Source: Flavobacterium sp. Sd200 (GTDB lineage: Bacteria > Bacteroidota > Bacteroidia > Flavobacteriales > Flavobacteriaceae). Taken from it: a stretch of 64,000 nucleotides of DNA. Made by a program: the position numbers and the translations under genes. How positions within the stretch are numbered: position 1 is the first letter of the stretch; each line of letters starts with the position of its first letter. Shown piece after piece: positions 52,704-61,021 of this stretch. The stretch is taken from NCBI RefSeq assembly GCF_009826935.1, contig NZ_WUMN01000007.1:124001-188000 (forward strand), in the 5' to 3' direction. Under the pieces are notes generated by a model that was not told the origin of the DNA, ran no database searches, and was given only the letters and a program-made list of their open reading frames with translations.

Positions 52704-53297
52704 TGTGATAAAGTTTAAGGGTTTTTTATTGCAGAAAAAAAACGAATATTTCGTGTTATAAATATAACAAATTGATTATGAGTAAAAAAAATATTTTTAG
52801 TTTTAATAAATTAAAATCTCGTAAAGAATATAAGGGTGTCGTAATTATTTTGCGTAGCACTTTGGGAAGCTATATTTGATTAGTAACTAGGTTGTAAATT
52901 CTAAAAAAAAAATCCTCATGTCAATACCTATTAATGGGGATTTTTAATGTTTTAAAAATGGTTCCAATTAAAAGATACGTATCAGGCAAAATTGAAAATG
53001 CGTTAGCTAGAGCTGATTGGGAACGCGAGAGATGTTTTTGAGAAAGGGTATGAGGATAATAGAGCTATTTGAACTCTGGGATGAGACAAATTGAGCAATT
53101 GGCTAACATTGTCGTAATTTGTCTTCTTTAAGATTTATATGTTCTAACTATCTTTATCATTTCCTTTAATCAATTAACTCAAGGTTATCTCACTTGAAAT
53201 GGCGTATAAATAATAAGTCTATGCAACCGAAATATCACTCATTAGCTTTAAATCTTCCAGCAAGTGGTTCGAGTTTTGTACTATAAGGCGCACAAAC
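52704..53297. other. Gap upstream of the islet operon
   Basis: About 600 bp with no convincing gene. Near the operon lie two adjacent dyads (52742-52768). Two very short frames (33 codons from 52778; 27 codons from about 52959) have no recognisable content. At 53266-53274 the word GGTTCGAGT matches the T arm of tRNA-Leu, and CGCAC follows at 53289-53293; this may be a decayed att site. Confidence 0.5.
52742..52768. promoter_or_regulatory. Two adjacent dyads ahead of the islet operon
   Basis: ACGAA-TAT-TTCGT (52742-52754) is directly followed by GTTATA-AA-TATAAC (52755-52768), ending about 40 nt upstream of the first ATG. Both are perfect in their arms. They are candidates for operator sites, but no regulator gene is seen in the islet. 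Confidence 0.4.
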
Positions 53298-53330
53298 AAA
53301 AGCCTCTGTTGTCTCAGGGGCTTTTTTATT
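53298..53330 (+). terminator. Rho-independent terminator
   Basis: AAAGCCTCTG pairs with CAGGGGCTTTT across TTGTCT, with T6 on the plus strand. No plus-strand gene precedes it; it follows the tRNA-like word at 53266 and also lies 20 nt beyond the hxlR stop. Confidence 0.8.
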
Positions 53331-53349
53331 GGTGCTTACCCCTGTTTCT

Positions 53350-53661
53350 TTAATCAGCTAACTGTTCCAGCTGTTTAAAAATCGGTACCAAACTTTGGCC
53401 TTTATCTGTAAGATTGTATTCTATGTGCAATGGTTTTTGGCTAACAACCTTTTTTTCTAACAGCCCATATTCTTCCAATTCTCTTAAAGCTACGGAAACT
53501 GATTGTTTGTTGGCTCCTTCAATATGGCGCACAAGATTGTTAAAGCGTACAGGACCTTCGAGGGCAAACCTAAAAACCTGTGGCTTAAATTTACCCGAAA
53601 GCATTTTTAATAATCCCTCAGCAGGACAGCCCGGATTTTCGGGTTCTTTATTAGTGGTCAT
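53350..53661 (-). CDS. HxlR family transcriptional regulator
   Basis: A 103-residue winged-helix regulator with the single conserved Cys near the N terminus (NPGCPAEGLLKML) used by several HxlR proteins for thiol-based sensing, followed by RFNNLVRHIEGANKQSVSVAL and HIEYNLTDKG. The ATG at 53661 is chosen because the longer frame begins with TTG right at the expected transcription start after a TAATTTTG box. It is divergent from a DsbA-like gene, a probable target. Confidence 0.88.
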   Translation of the reverse strand: MTTNKEPENPGCPAEGLLKMLSGKFKPQVFRFALEGPVRFNNLVRHIEGANKQSVSVALRELEEYGLLEKKVVSQKPLHIEYNLTDKGQSLVPIFKQLEQLAD

Positions 53662-53710
53662 ATTTTTTTGACTGATTGACTGGTGTTTTATTTGTGGCAA
53701 TCTTTGCTTT

Positions 53711-53718
53711 CAAAATTA
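53711..53718 (-). promoter_or_regulatory. -7 promoter box (hxlR)
   Basis: CAAAATTA on the plus strand is TAATTTTG on the coding strand, 50 nt before the chosen ATG. Confidence 0.5.
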
Positions 53719-53736
53719 CAAATTCATTTTCTAAGC

Positions 53737-53751
53737 ACAATGCAGCATTGT
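53737..53751. promoter_or_regulatory. Dyad ACAATG-CAG-CATTGT, candidate HxlR operator
   Basis: Perfect 6-bp arms lie midway between the divergent hxlR and dsbA-like genes, near the -33 region of hxlR. Control by HxlR is inferred from position. Confidence 0.45.
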
Positions 53752-53773
53752 TTAGCAAATAGATTATAACCAA

Positions 53774-54763
53774 ATGACCAAACTGATATATTTATTTTTA
53801 ATCCTGATTGGTGAAATGTGCTGCCAGTCTCAAACAAATCCTAAAATGAGCGACGTTAAAAATAATCCGCTTTTATGCGACCCTGAAACCGGGGCATGCG
53901 AAATGCCGGGAATGGCTACAAATGCCACTGGTACCGAAATTTTAAAAGGTGTTAAACCTGTAAATATTGTTTATTATACCGATCCTATCTGCTCGTCGTG
54001 TTGGGGCATTGAGCCTCAGTTGCGCAAGCTTAAACTTGAATACGGTCAATATTTTGAGATAGATTACCGTATGGGAGGACTGCTGCCCGACTGGAGTTAC
54101 AACAGCGGAGGAATAAGCAAGCCATCAGATGTGGCACACCACTGGGATGAAGCCAGCCTATATTACCAAATGCCTATAGATGGAGATGTGTGGCTGGAAG
54201 ATCCCTTGCATTCATCATATCCGTCATGTATAGCAGTAAAGGCGGCTCAGATTCAGGATAAACAAAAGGCTGTAATTTTTATGCGCATTTTAAGGGAGGG
54301 TCTTTTTATCGACAAAAAGAATATTGCCAAATGGGAGAACATAGTACCGGCAGCCGAAAAAGCCGGATTGGATGTAGCAAAACTTAAAGAAGATTATGAT
54401 GGCACAGCCCAAAGGCTTTTTAAAGAAGACCTTTTGTTAGGAAGAAAACTTGGCGTGCGGGGATTTCCTACACTGTTCTTTTCTGATGGGAATGGCAATC
54501 AGTTAACCGTAAATGGGTCTAAACCTTACCAGCATTTTGAAAATGCGTTAAAGGCTATTTATCCTGATGTTAAGAAAAATACATTTGAGGCCACAGATCC
54601 GTTGGCATTGTTTAAGCATTATCCAACCTTAACGGTGCGTGAGTATGCCGAGATTCTCGATAAAAGCCAAAATGAGGCAAAGCAAATTCTAGAAGAACTT
54701 TATGCATCGGGTGTAATAGGAAAGAAAACGATAAAATCAGGCAGTTTGTTCTTAAAAAAATAG
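53774..54763 (+). CDS. DsbA family thioredoxin-fold protein (SpxH/FrnE-like)
   Basis: A 329-residue protein with a CxxC redox site in YTDPICSSCWGIEPQL (about residues 74-89), the KLGVRGFPTLFF cis-Pro region, and a C-terminal ~60-residue helical segment (HYPTLTVREYAEILDKSQNE) that looks like a small winged helix. The first 25 residues are hydrophobic (MTKLIYLFLILIGEMCC) and could be a signal or lipoprotein leader; homologues as I recall often start near MSDVKNNPLLCDPETG (53846), which would make it cytosolic. Divergent from a Cys-containing HxlR regulator, so a thiol stress role is plausible. Confidence 0.85.
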   Translation: MTKLIYLFLILIGEMCCQSQTNPKMSDVKNNPLLCDPETGACEMPGMATNATGTEILKGVKPVNIVYYTDPICSSCWGIEPQLRKLKLEYGQYFEIDYRMGGLLPDWSYNSGGISKPSDVAHHWDEASLYYQMPIDGDVWLEDPLHSSYPSCIAVKAAQIQDKQKAVIFMRILREGLFIDKKNIAKWENIVPAAEKAGLDVAKLKEDYDGTAQRLFKEDLLLGRKLGVRGFPTLFFSDGNGNQLTVNGSKPYQHFENALKAIYPDVKKNTFEATDPLALFKHYPTLTVREYAEILDKSQNEAKQILEELYASGVIGKKTIKSGSLFLKK

Positions 54764-54781
54764 TTTGTTTTAAGGGCAGAG

Positions 54782-54868
54782 TATTCCATTTCGGCGAAAA
54801 GACAGAAGTTCATAGTTCAGGATTTTTGAAATTTCTCCACTACGCTTCGCTATGGCCAAAATGGAATA
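54782..54868. repeat. Nested inverted repeat TATTCCATTT...AAAATGGAATA, copy 2
   Basis: TATTCCATTTCGGC at the left is mirrored by GGCCAAAATGGAATA at the right, with AAATTTCTCCACTACGC inside. The wording matches the element at 18998-19073 (GAGATTTCTCCACTTCGC, CGAAATGGAATA). Confidence 0.7.
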
Positions 54869-54899
54869 CCGCCTTATCTTTTATCTGTATAGAGTTTTA

Positions 54900-56399
54900 C
54901 TACTCATAAACCCTAAACTGTTTCATTTCCTGTACGGGGTCTACTGTAGTATATTCTTTCCAAATAGAAGGGCTGTAGCTTTCTAACTGCAAATAATTGG
55001 CTTCTTTGTTGGTAATTACGTTAAAAGCAGCCTCAGATACTGCCGCCCTTGAAATGTTGAAATATTCTTTTTTTTCTATAATGTTGGTTTCAAGCTTAAG
55101 GTCGAAAGCGGCAACATCTTTATCTGATTTGGCAATTTCAATGAATTTTAAAGGTCTGTTGAGGTAAACATATTGTCCTGTTTCCTGCGAGGCATAATGC
55201 AGGTAATAGCCACCACCCTGTAAATTTTCTTTAAACACCATACTCCCTCTCGCCATATTTTCAGACTGTTTTATACCCAGCAAAAATTTCAGGTTTACTC
55301 CGCTTAGCGTTTTCCCTTCAGCCAGTTCATATTCAGCTTTGACAATGGCATAATCATTGTCACTTATGTATAGTGTGCCTGTATATTTGGCTTTGCTCTT
55401 TCTTGGCTTAAATTTTAGCACATATACATATTGATCGCCATGAGGTACCGCTCCTTGATAAAAGTAATCGTAAATGCCTGTGTTGGTAACAAAATCATGA
55501 GTGCCGGATGTAAAATTATTTTCGTGGATAAACACGGCAACGTCATGAGATGTGGCCTTTTGTATATTCTCCTTAGTTTTAATCTTTTTAGCGTCCTGTG
55601 GTTTCAATACAGTGTCGCGGGTTCCAAACCATCCGCTTTTTATCCTGTAATATTTTGTAGAGTCCAAATGTTTGTAAACAATCCCGGTTACCATTTCCTG
55701 CATCTCCTTTAACGATACTGCGCGGTTTTTATCTTTAAGTTGTATGGCTTTTGCTACTTCAAACTTAGACAGCATTTGTGGCTTGTCGTTTACTTTTTTT
55801 GTAGAAGTATAGTAGTTAATGAGCATTTCTTTAAACTCTTGTGGAGGATGCGATATTAGTTTAGATGTAAACCCCTGTAATTGTTTGTTGGTATCGTCAA
55901 GCTCTTTCTTTTTATAGCCTGTAGATTTTGTTATCTCTACATTAACCTTTTGCGGCCTGAAAGTTTGCGACTCCCTGTAAAAAATAGTGTTCTTTACAGG
56001 CTCGGCAACCAGCTTGTAGTTGCGGGCAAGGTTCTTTTTCACATAAGCCATTATGCTGTCGGCATTGGGTGTAGTGTTGCTAATATGTAGTGTTTCGAGT
56101 TCAAAAACTGCCGGGTTCATCTTTATAGTCCATTGGTTCTTTTTCAGTTCGGCCATGTCCATGCGTACGCCGCTGTAACCAAGAAACGTAATGCTTAATG
56201 TCTGATTGTCATCAACTAGCTGAGGAGGTATTGTAAAGCTGCCCTCTGCATTACTGATAATATTTTGTCCATTCAATTCAATATTTGCATACGGCAATGA
56301 TTCGCCGCTTTGTGCATCAATTACTTTAGCAGTAATGTTTTGTGCGTTTACAACAATTGCAAAGAGCATAAAGCAGGCGATGCCTAAAAAACGTTTCAT
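54900..56399 (-). CDS. Carboxypeptidase-regulatory-like domain protein (DUF5686-like)
   Basis: A 499-residue exported protein: signal peptide MKRFLGIACFMLFAIVVNAQ, a CarboxypepD_reg-like beta domain (about 22-105, VIDAQSGESLPYANIELNG) and a long C-terminal region with many beta strands (GTLYISDNDYAIVKAEYELA) resembling the non-barrel part of DUF5686-type outer-membrane proteins. The function is unknown. The ATG at 56399 is preferred to one 8 codons upstream because it gives a clean signal peptide. It is monocistronic. Confidence 0.8.
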   Translation of the reverse strand: MKRFLGIACFMLFAIVVNAQNITAKVIDAQSGESLPYANIELNGQNIISNAEGSFTIPPQLVDDNQTLSITFLGYSGVRMDMAELKKNQWTIKMNPAVFELETLHISNTTPNADSIMAYVKKNLARNYKLVAEPVKNTIFYRESQTFRPQKVNVEITKSTGYKKKELDDTNKQLQGFTSKLISHPPQEFKEMLINYYTSTKKVNDKPQMLSKFEVAKAIQLKDKNRAVSLKEMQEMVTGIVYKHLDSTKYYRIKSGWFGTRDTVLKPQDAKKIKTKENIQKATSHDVAVFIHENNFTSGTHDFVTNTGIYDYFYQGAVPHGDQYVYVLKFKPRKSKAKYTGTLYISDNDYAIVKAEYELAEGKTLSGVNLKFLLGIKQSENMARGSMVFKENLQGGGYYLHYASQETGQYVYLNRPLKFIEIAKSDKDVAAFDLKLETNIIEKKEYFNISRAAVSEAAFNVITNKEANYLQLESYSPSIWKEYTTVDPVQEMKQFRVYE

Positions 56400-56541
56400 A
56401 AGGTAGTGTTTGATTGTTAGCAAAGGTATTTATTTGAAAGAAATTTCCTTTCAAAAAACAAAAGACGATTGTAACGTTATTTTGCTACATGTTTTTTTGC
56501 AATTAGAGCGACCCCTTATAATTTACATTTCTTCTTATATT

Positions 56542-57090
56542 TTATGCAGATGTATAGCTCAACACCACAACACCACATTCAAAGCCTGTAGTTTGTAGTA
56601 GTTTCAACTGTAGCATACTGTTCAGTTCTTTAAAAATAGGCAAACCGCTGCCAATAGCTGTTGGGTTTATAAATAAGTGATATTCGTCTATCAGTCCTTC
56701 TTTAATTAAAGCCGATACAAAACCCGCACCGCCATAGGCAATAATATCTCTGCCCGGTTGCTGTTTTAGTTGCAGTATTTCTTCTTTAAGGTCGCCATTG
56801 GCAAGCTCAGTGTTTTGCCAGTCGTGCTTTTCAAGTGTTTTACTAAAAACTACTTTGTGGGTGTCGTTCATAAATTCCGCGCCTTCCTGCTCGGGATTCG
56901 CCGCCCAGTAGGGGATAAAGCCTTCGGCAAGCTTTCTGCCCAATACAATACAATCAGTATCCTTTATCAGTCCTGTAACATAGTCTTTCAGTTTATCGTC
57001 CCAGTTCCATACCATCCAGTCCATTTCTCCGTTCGGTCCGGCAATAAATCCGTCAATACTAACCTGTACCTGTAGTTTAAGTTTTCTCAT
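56542..57090 (-). CDS. Dihydrofolate reductase family (RibD C-terminal) protein
   Basis: A 182-residue protein of the RibD C-terminal/DHFR-like fold: MRKLKLQVQVSIDGFIAGPNGEMDW, DTDCIVLGRKLAEGF, and the NADPH-binding IIAYGGAGFVSALIKEGLIDEY. These stand-alone proteins (YyaP-like) are probable NADPH-dependent reductases of unknown substrate; they are not the folate enzyme itself. It is a single gene. Confidence 0.9.
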   Translation of the reverse strand: MRKLKLQVQVSIDGFIAGPNGEMDWMVWNWDDKLKDYVTGLIKDTDCIVLGRKLAEGFIPYWAANPEQEGAEFMNDTHKVVFSKTLEKHDWQNTELANGDLKEEILQLKQQPGRDIIAYGGAGFVSALIKEGLIDEYHLFINPTAIGSGLPIFKELNSMLQLKLLQTTGFECGVVVLSYTSA

Positions 57091-57466
57091 GCTGCTTGTT
57101 TTATGGTAAAGATAGCCTGTATCTGTTACAAAAATGAAACGTTATTACGCCTAAATGCAGGGGCAATCAGGACAATCTTATACTGACGGCAAGGGTTTGC
57201 AATGCTAAAATTGATAGAGGGTTTTAATGGGAGAATAATCTCTATTAGCTTTTTCAAATGGAATTTAAATTTAATGTATTGATTTTTAATGTTTTATTTG
57301 CAATGTTAAGTTTTTCGTGTCAGGTAAAACTTAACATTGGCGAACTTGTTTATTGAATATTTTTGTTAATAATTAATTTACAATTATATAACAATGTAAA
57401 GTTCATTGTGGCATAGTTGATTTTGAGATTGTAAAAGAAGAAGTGTTCAAATAAATTTAACGTACA
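57091..57466. other. 376-bp gap with a perfect hairpin
   Basis: The gap holds the 14-bp hairpin described at 57301-57339 and otherwise AT-rich sequence. I see no coding frame and no clear TAnnTTTG box. Confidence 0.6.
57301..57339. repeat. Perfect 14-bp inverted repeat
   Basis: CAATGTTAAGTTTT (57301-57314) and AAAACTTAACATTG (57326-57339) flank an 11-nt loop, 128 bp upstream of the lysine-rich protein gene. There is no T-tract, so it is not a standard terminator; it may be a protein-binding dyad or an RNA hairpin. Confidence 0.8.
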
Positions 57467-57946
57467 ATGAAACAAACAGCTAACGAAACTCCGGAGACTG
57501 AAGAGAAAAATGTTGCCGCAGTAAATGAAACGCCCGAAACACCTGTTGCGGCAGAAGAAACAGCCGAGTCAAAACCAAAACCAGCGCGCACACGCAAACC
57601 TGCAGCGCCTAAATCTGCGGAAGTGCCTACAGAAGAACCTGTAGCCGAACCAGCTACTGGTGTTATTGAAATAGCAGAGGCAGTGATTGAAGAAACAACC
57701 GAAGTGGTTGAAGAAGAAGTGCAAGCTTCTGCTGAGGTTAAAGGAAAGAAGGCAAAAAACAAGCTGACTAAAAAAGCGAAGAAGAAGGCAAAAAAAGAAA
57801 AGAAGAAAAAAGAGAAATCTAAGAAAGCAAAAGCCAAGAAAAAAGCTAAAAAACAAAAAGCAAAAGATAAGGCTAAAGCTAAGAAGAAAGAAAAAGCCAA
57901 AAAGAAAGCGAAGGCTAAGAAAAAGGCTAAAAATAAAAAGAAGTAA
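57467..57946 (+). CDS. Lysine-rich low-complexity protein (histone H1-like tail)
   Basis: A 159-residue protein of two opposite halves. Residues 1-88 are acidic and rich in Glu, Pro, Ala and Thr (EETAESKPKPARTRKPAAPK, VIEETTEVVEEE). Residues 89-159 are almost only Lys and Ala with few others (KAKKKAKKQKAKDKAKAKKK). The basic tail resembles H1-like bacterial nucleoid proteins, suggesting DNA or RNA binding, with the acidic half possibly self-shielding. No fold is expected. It is monocistronic with a good terminator. Confidence 0.75.
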   Translation: MKQTANETPETEEKNVAAVNETPETPVAAEETAESKPKPARTRKPAAPKSAEVPTEEPVAEPATGVIEIAEAVIEETTEVVEEEVQASAEVKGKKAKNKLTKKAKKKAKKEKKKKEKSKKAKAKKKAKKQKAKDKAKAKKKEKAKKKAKAKKKAKNKKK

Positions 57947-57953
57947 TTTTTTT

Positions 57954-57988
57954 AAAACCGGTATGATTTTTCATATCGGTTTTTTTGT
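57954..57988 (+). terminator. Rho-independent terminator
   Basis: AAAACCGGTATGA pairs with TCATATCGGTTTT (one wobble) across a T-rich loop and ends in T7. Confidence 0.85.
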
Positions 57989-58087
57989 TTTATAAAATTA
58001 AACACTCATTGTTAAAAAAATTAACAAAAATTACCGCTTCAAAAGTTTTTTGGCAGGGTTTATGTTGTGTCAAAGTCTAAAAAGTGA

Positions 58088-58095
58088 TACTTTTG
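58088..58095 (+). promoter_or_regulatory. -7 promoter box (efflux operon)
   Basis: TACTTTTG places the transcription start near 58101, so the ATG at 58107 is nearly leaderless and a longer frame from 58050 is unlikely. Confidence 0.6.
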
Positions 58096-58106
58096 GCCAA
58101 ACAGGT

Positions 58107-58496
58107 ATGAAGTTTATAAGATGTCATATAGCTAATAAGGTTTTGTGCATGCTCATGGCATTGCACATACTCAATTTTAGTATAGACAACCCCCATACCC
58201 TTTTTGAGCATAATAAAGTAGACGCTGACTTTGACGAGGTAGACAGTATAGTAGAGCTCGTGCTTGAGGATGTGTTGCAAATTGAAGACGCTATCCCTGA
58301 AAATCACCGAAAAACCCCAATTACTTATAAGTTTAACGTAAAAAAAATGGTTTGGCTTTTTGAGGAATATAAAGCATTACAGTTTAAAAAAACAATAGCT
58401 GTAAACTTTAAACCTGCTGTTACCAATACCTTTTATTCGCACCAAATTTACAACTCTCCGCTGTTAAGTTTGTTCTCTCCTCCACCAGAGGTTTAA
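58107..58496 (+). CDS. Small exported protein ahead of metal-efflux genes
   Basis: A 129-residue protein with one N-terminal hydrophobic segment (IANKVLCMLMALHILNF), then an acidic stretch (DADFDEVDSIVELVLEDVLQ) and a C-terminal YNSPLLSLFSPPPEV. I do not recognise a named family. Small proteins of this layout, ending in Pro-Pro-rich tails, often precede RND metal exporters in Bacteroidota. It has its own promoter and lies 153 nt ahead of the TolC-like gene, so it is probably the first gene of the efflux operon and perhaps a periplasmic metal-binding or sensor accessory. Confidence 0.6.
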   Translation: MKFIRCHIANKVLCMLMALHILNFSIDNPHTLFEHNKVDADFDEVDSIVELVLEDVLQIEDAIPENHRKTPITYKFNVKKMVWLFEEYKALQFKKTIAVNFKPAVTNTFYSHQIYNSPLLSLFSPPPEV

Positions 58497-58649
58497 ATAC
58501 TATTTACCCGTACCAATTTAAGTGTATTGTCTTTTTGTTCTTAAAAGGCTTTATGCTGCATTTTCCATGTATTTAAATGGTTTGGTACTGTTGTGTTTTG
58601 CCGTTATGGGCAAAGCTATTCTTATAAATAGTATTTAATAAACAACATC

Positions 58650-59912
58650 ATGATATTTAAAAAAATCACTGTACTCATGGCTGCTGGCCTATGGGGTGCA
58701 GTTGCTGTAGCACAGGCACCACAGCCGGTTACACTCACCATAAAGCAAGCCGAGGAGCTGTTTTTTAAAAACAACTTTATGCTGCTTGCCCAGCAGTATA
58801 ATATAGATAAATCCGCCGCACAGATCATTCAGGCAAAAGTATATCCTAACCCCGAGGTGACTGCCGATATGATAGCCTATGAAGGTCAGAACTACAGAAC
58901 ATTTCCTACGGGCAGCGGCGGAAACTTTGCCGCAGGTTTTGAACAGCTTATTTTGTTAGGCGGTAAAAGGCGTGCACAGATAAACCTTGCCAAGACCGAT
59001 AAAAAGCTGGCAGAGGCTGAGCTAACCGATATTACACGTAACCTGCAAATGCAAATATGGGAGGCGTTTTACACACTGCACAACCAACAAAAGGTTATAG
59101 AAAAATATAACAAACTGCTAGATAAGCTCGATTATCTTATTAGTGGTTACCAGGTGCAGGTAGATAAAAATAATATAGCGTTAAAAGACCTTGTGCGCCT
59201 AAAATCGGTTTATGTAAAAATAAACAACGACAAATCAGAAGAGACTGCTGTGCTCATAGAGCAGCAACAAAAACTTAACATCCTGTTAGGAATTACTGCA
59301 TCTACACAAACGATTTATACCACAGAAGATGCCAACCTTTATGCAGACAACAGTGTGCTTTATGAAGATGTTTTGAGCAAGTCTAAAACAAACCGCCCCG
59401 ATCTTAACGTAGCAAATCTGGAAATTGAGTCGGCCAAAATAAACGTGTCTTTACAAAAAAGGCTGGCTATACCTGATATTACCCTGCGTGCCGGATACAA
59501 CCAACAGGGCGATGCATTTTTGCATCAGGCCAACGTGGGCATAGGCATACCGTTGCCCATTTTTGACAGGAACAGAGGTAATATACAAACTGCAAAGATT
59601 CAGGTAGAACAGGGGCAGAAGAATGCCGAATACAAACAGCTTCAGATTGAAAATGAAGTGCTTGCCGCTTACCAAAATTATACCCGCAGCGTTGAAGAAT
59701 ACAAACGCATCACTAAGCTTATTAACGAAGATTTTGATGCTGTTTTTGAGGGGATGAACAACAACTTCAGGAAAGGAAATGTATCGATGATAGAATTTGC
59801 CGACTTTTTTGAATCCTACAACGAGGCACAAACCGAAGTAGAAAGGGTTAAGGAACAACTTGCCCTTGCCGCCGCGCAAATTAATTATGTAACAGGAACC
59901 AAAAACTTTTAA
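58650..59912 (+). CDS. TolC family outer-membrane efflux protein
   Basis: A 420-residue outer-membrane channel with a signal peptide (LMAAGLWGAVAVAQA) and two OEP repeats built of long helices (LTIKQAEELFFKNNFMLLAQ, then the repeat at about 255-300 with NLEIESAKINVSLQKR). GIGIPLPIFDRNRG is a typical CzcC/CusC beta-strand turn. It is the first of three tight efflux genes (3 nt gap to the next), forming the outer part of a tripartite metal pump. Confidence 0.9.
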   Translation: MIFKKITVLMAAGLWGAVAVAQAPQPVTLTIKQAEELFFKNNFMLLAQQYNIDKSAAQIIQAKVYPNPEVTADMIAYEGQNYRTFPTGSGGNFAAGFEQLILLGGKRRAQINLAKTDKKLAEAELTDITRNLQMQIWEAFYTLHNQQKVIEKYNKLLDKLDYLISGYQVQVDKNNIALKDLVRLKSVYVKINNDKSEETAVLIEQQQKLNILLGITASTQTIYTTEDANLYADNSVLYEDVLSKSKTNRPDLNVANLEIESAKINVSLQKRLAIPDITLRAGYNQQGDAFLHQANVGIGIPLPIFDRNRGNIQTAKIQVEQGQKNAEYKQLQIENEVLAAYQNYTRSVEEYKRITKLINEDFDAVFEGMNNNFRKGNVSMIEFADFFESYNEAQTEVERVKEQLALAAAQINYVTGTKNF

Positions 59913-59915
59913 AAC

Positions 59916-61010
59916 ATGAAAAATTCACAATATCTATATATAAGCGCCCTTACAGTATTAGCACTGGCAGGTTGCGAAAAGAAGACCGAAAATAAAGAGG
60001 CCGATGCCCCACAGCAGTTTGCCATGAGCGAAACCATGTATAAAGAGAGCACTTATGCTACCGCCACTACAGAGTTTGCCCAAAACGAAATCCGTTTATT
60101 TGGCAAGGTAGCTGCTGATAACAATAATCTCGCACAGGTGTTTCCGGCCGTTGGTGGAAATGTAATAAGCATTAAGGCAGAGTTGGGCGATTATGTGCAA
60201 CAGGGGCAGCTTTTGGCAAGCATTCGCAGTAGCGAGGTGGCCGGTTTCCAGAGCCAGACGAGTGATGCCGATGCAAACCTTTCTATAGCAGAGCGCAACC
60301 TGCAAAGCGTTCAGGATATGTATGAAGGCAAGCTTGCATCTGAAAAAGAACTGGTTATGGCACAAAAAGAACTGGAAAAAGCCAAAGCCGAAAAGAGCAG
60401 GATGGGAGAGGTTAACAACATCTATCGCCTAAAAAGCGGATCGGTTTACAATATGTATGCACCTATAAGCGGTTATGTAGTGGCTAAAGATATTAGCCCT
60501 AACGAGTTGCTTTCAACAAACCGTGAGGAAGGAGTTTTTTCTATAGCCAAGCTCGATGACGTGTGGATACTTGCCAATGTAAACGAAAGCGACCTTAATA
60601 AGGTAAAGCAGGGGCAGGAGGTAAGCATACAAACTATTGCCTATCCGGATAAAAAAATAGCCGGAAAAATAGACCGTATATTTAATGTAATAGACCCTAA
60701 CACGAGGGCTGCCAAAGCGGTTATAAAAGTGCACAATAAAGATGTGGCCCTGAAACCCGAAATGAATGCTACCGTAACGGTGCTGTATGCTGATACCGAT
60801 AAGTATGTTGCCGTGCCCAGCGAGGCTGTGGTGTTTGACAAGAATAAAAACTTTGTTATGGTTTTTAAGGATAAGAACAATATCGAAACCCGTGAGGTTA
60901 CCGTGTACCGCGCGCTCGATAAAACAACCTATTTATCGGCAGGACTGAAAGAAGGTGAGAAGATCATTGTAAAGAACAATTTACTGATCTATGATGCCAT
61001 AAACGACTAA
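59916..61010 (+). CDS. RND periplasmic adaptor (CzcB/CusB-like lipoprotein)
   Basis: A 364-residue membrane-fusion protein with a lipobox (LALAGC, Cys at about residue 19), split biotinyl-lipoyl segments (GNVISIKAELGDYVQQGQLL and YAPISGYVVAKDISPNELL), a helical hairpin between them, and a beta-barrel region (VNESDLNKVKQGQEVSIQTI). It joins the inner-membrane pump and the TolC channel. It lacks an obvious Met- or His-rich N-terminal metal site. It lies 3 nt after the TolC gene and 11 nt before the pump gene. Confidence 0.92.
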   Translation: MKNSQYLYISALTVLALAGCEKKTENKEADAPQQFAMSETMYKESTYATATTEFAQNEIRLFGKVAADNNNLAQVFPAVGGNVISIKAELGDYVQQGQLLASIRSSEVAGFQSQTSDADANLSIAERNLQSVQDMYEGKLASEKELVMAQKELEKAKAEKSRMGEVNNIYRLKSGSVYNMYAPISGYVVAKDISPNELLSTNREEGVFSIAKLDDVWILANVNESDLNKVKQGQEVSIQTIAYPDKKIAGKIDRIFNVIDPNTRAAKAVIKVHNKDVALKPEMNATVTVLYADTDKYVAVPSEAVVFDKNKNFVMVFKDKNNIETREVTVYRALDKTTYLSAGLKEGEKIIVKNNLLIYDAIND

Positions 61011-61021
61011 AGCAAACAGCA

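Noticed and set aside
52778..52879. 33-codon plus-strand frame (starts MSKKNIFSFNK)
   Set aside because: Very AT-rich, no homologous pattern, no promoter or conservation visible; likely chance.
53266..53293. A second tRNA gene fragment
   Set aside because: Only the T-loop word and CGCAC are present; the stem bases do not pair and no anticodon arm precedes it. Kept only as a weak att-site candidate.
57457..57900. Long minus-strand open frame rich in Phe, Leu and Ser
   Set aside because: It is the antisense of the lysine-rich gene; AAG/AAA repeats read backwards give Phe/Leu codons. No promoter, and the sense frame has a terminator.
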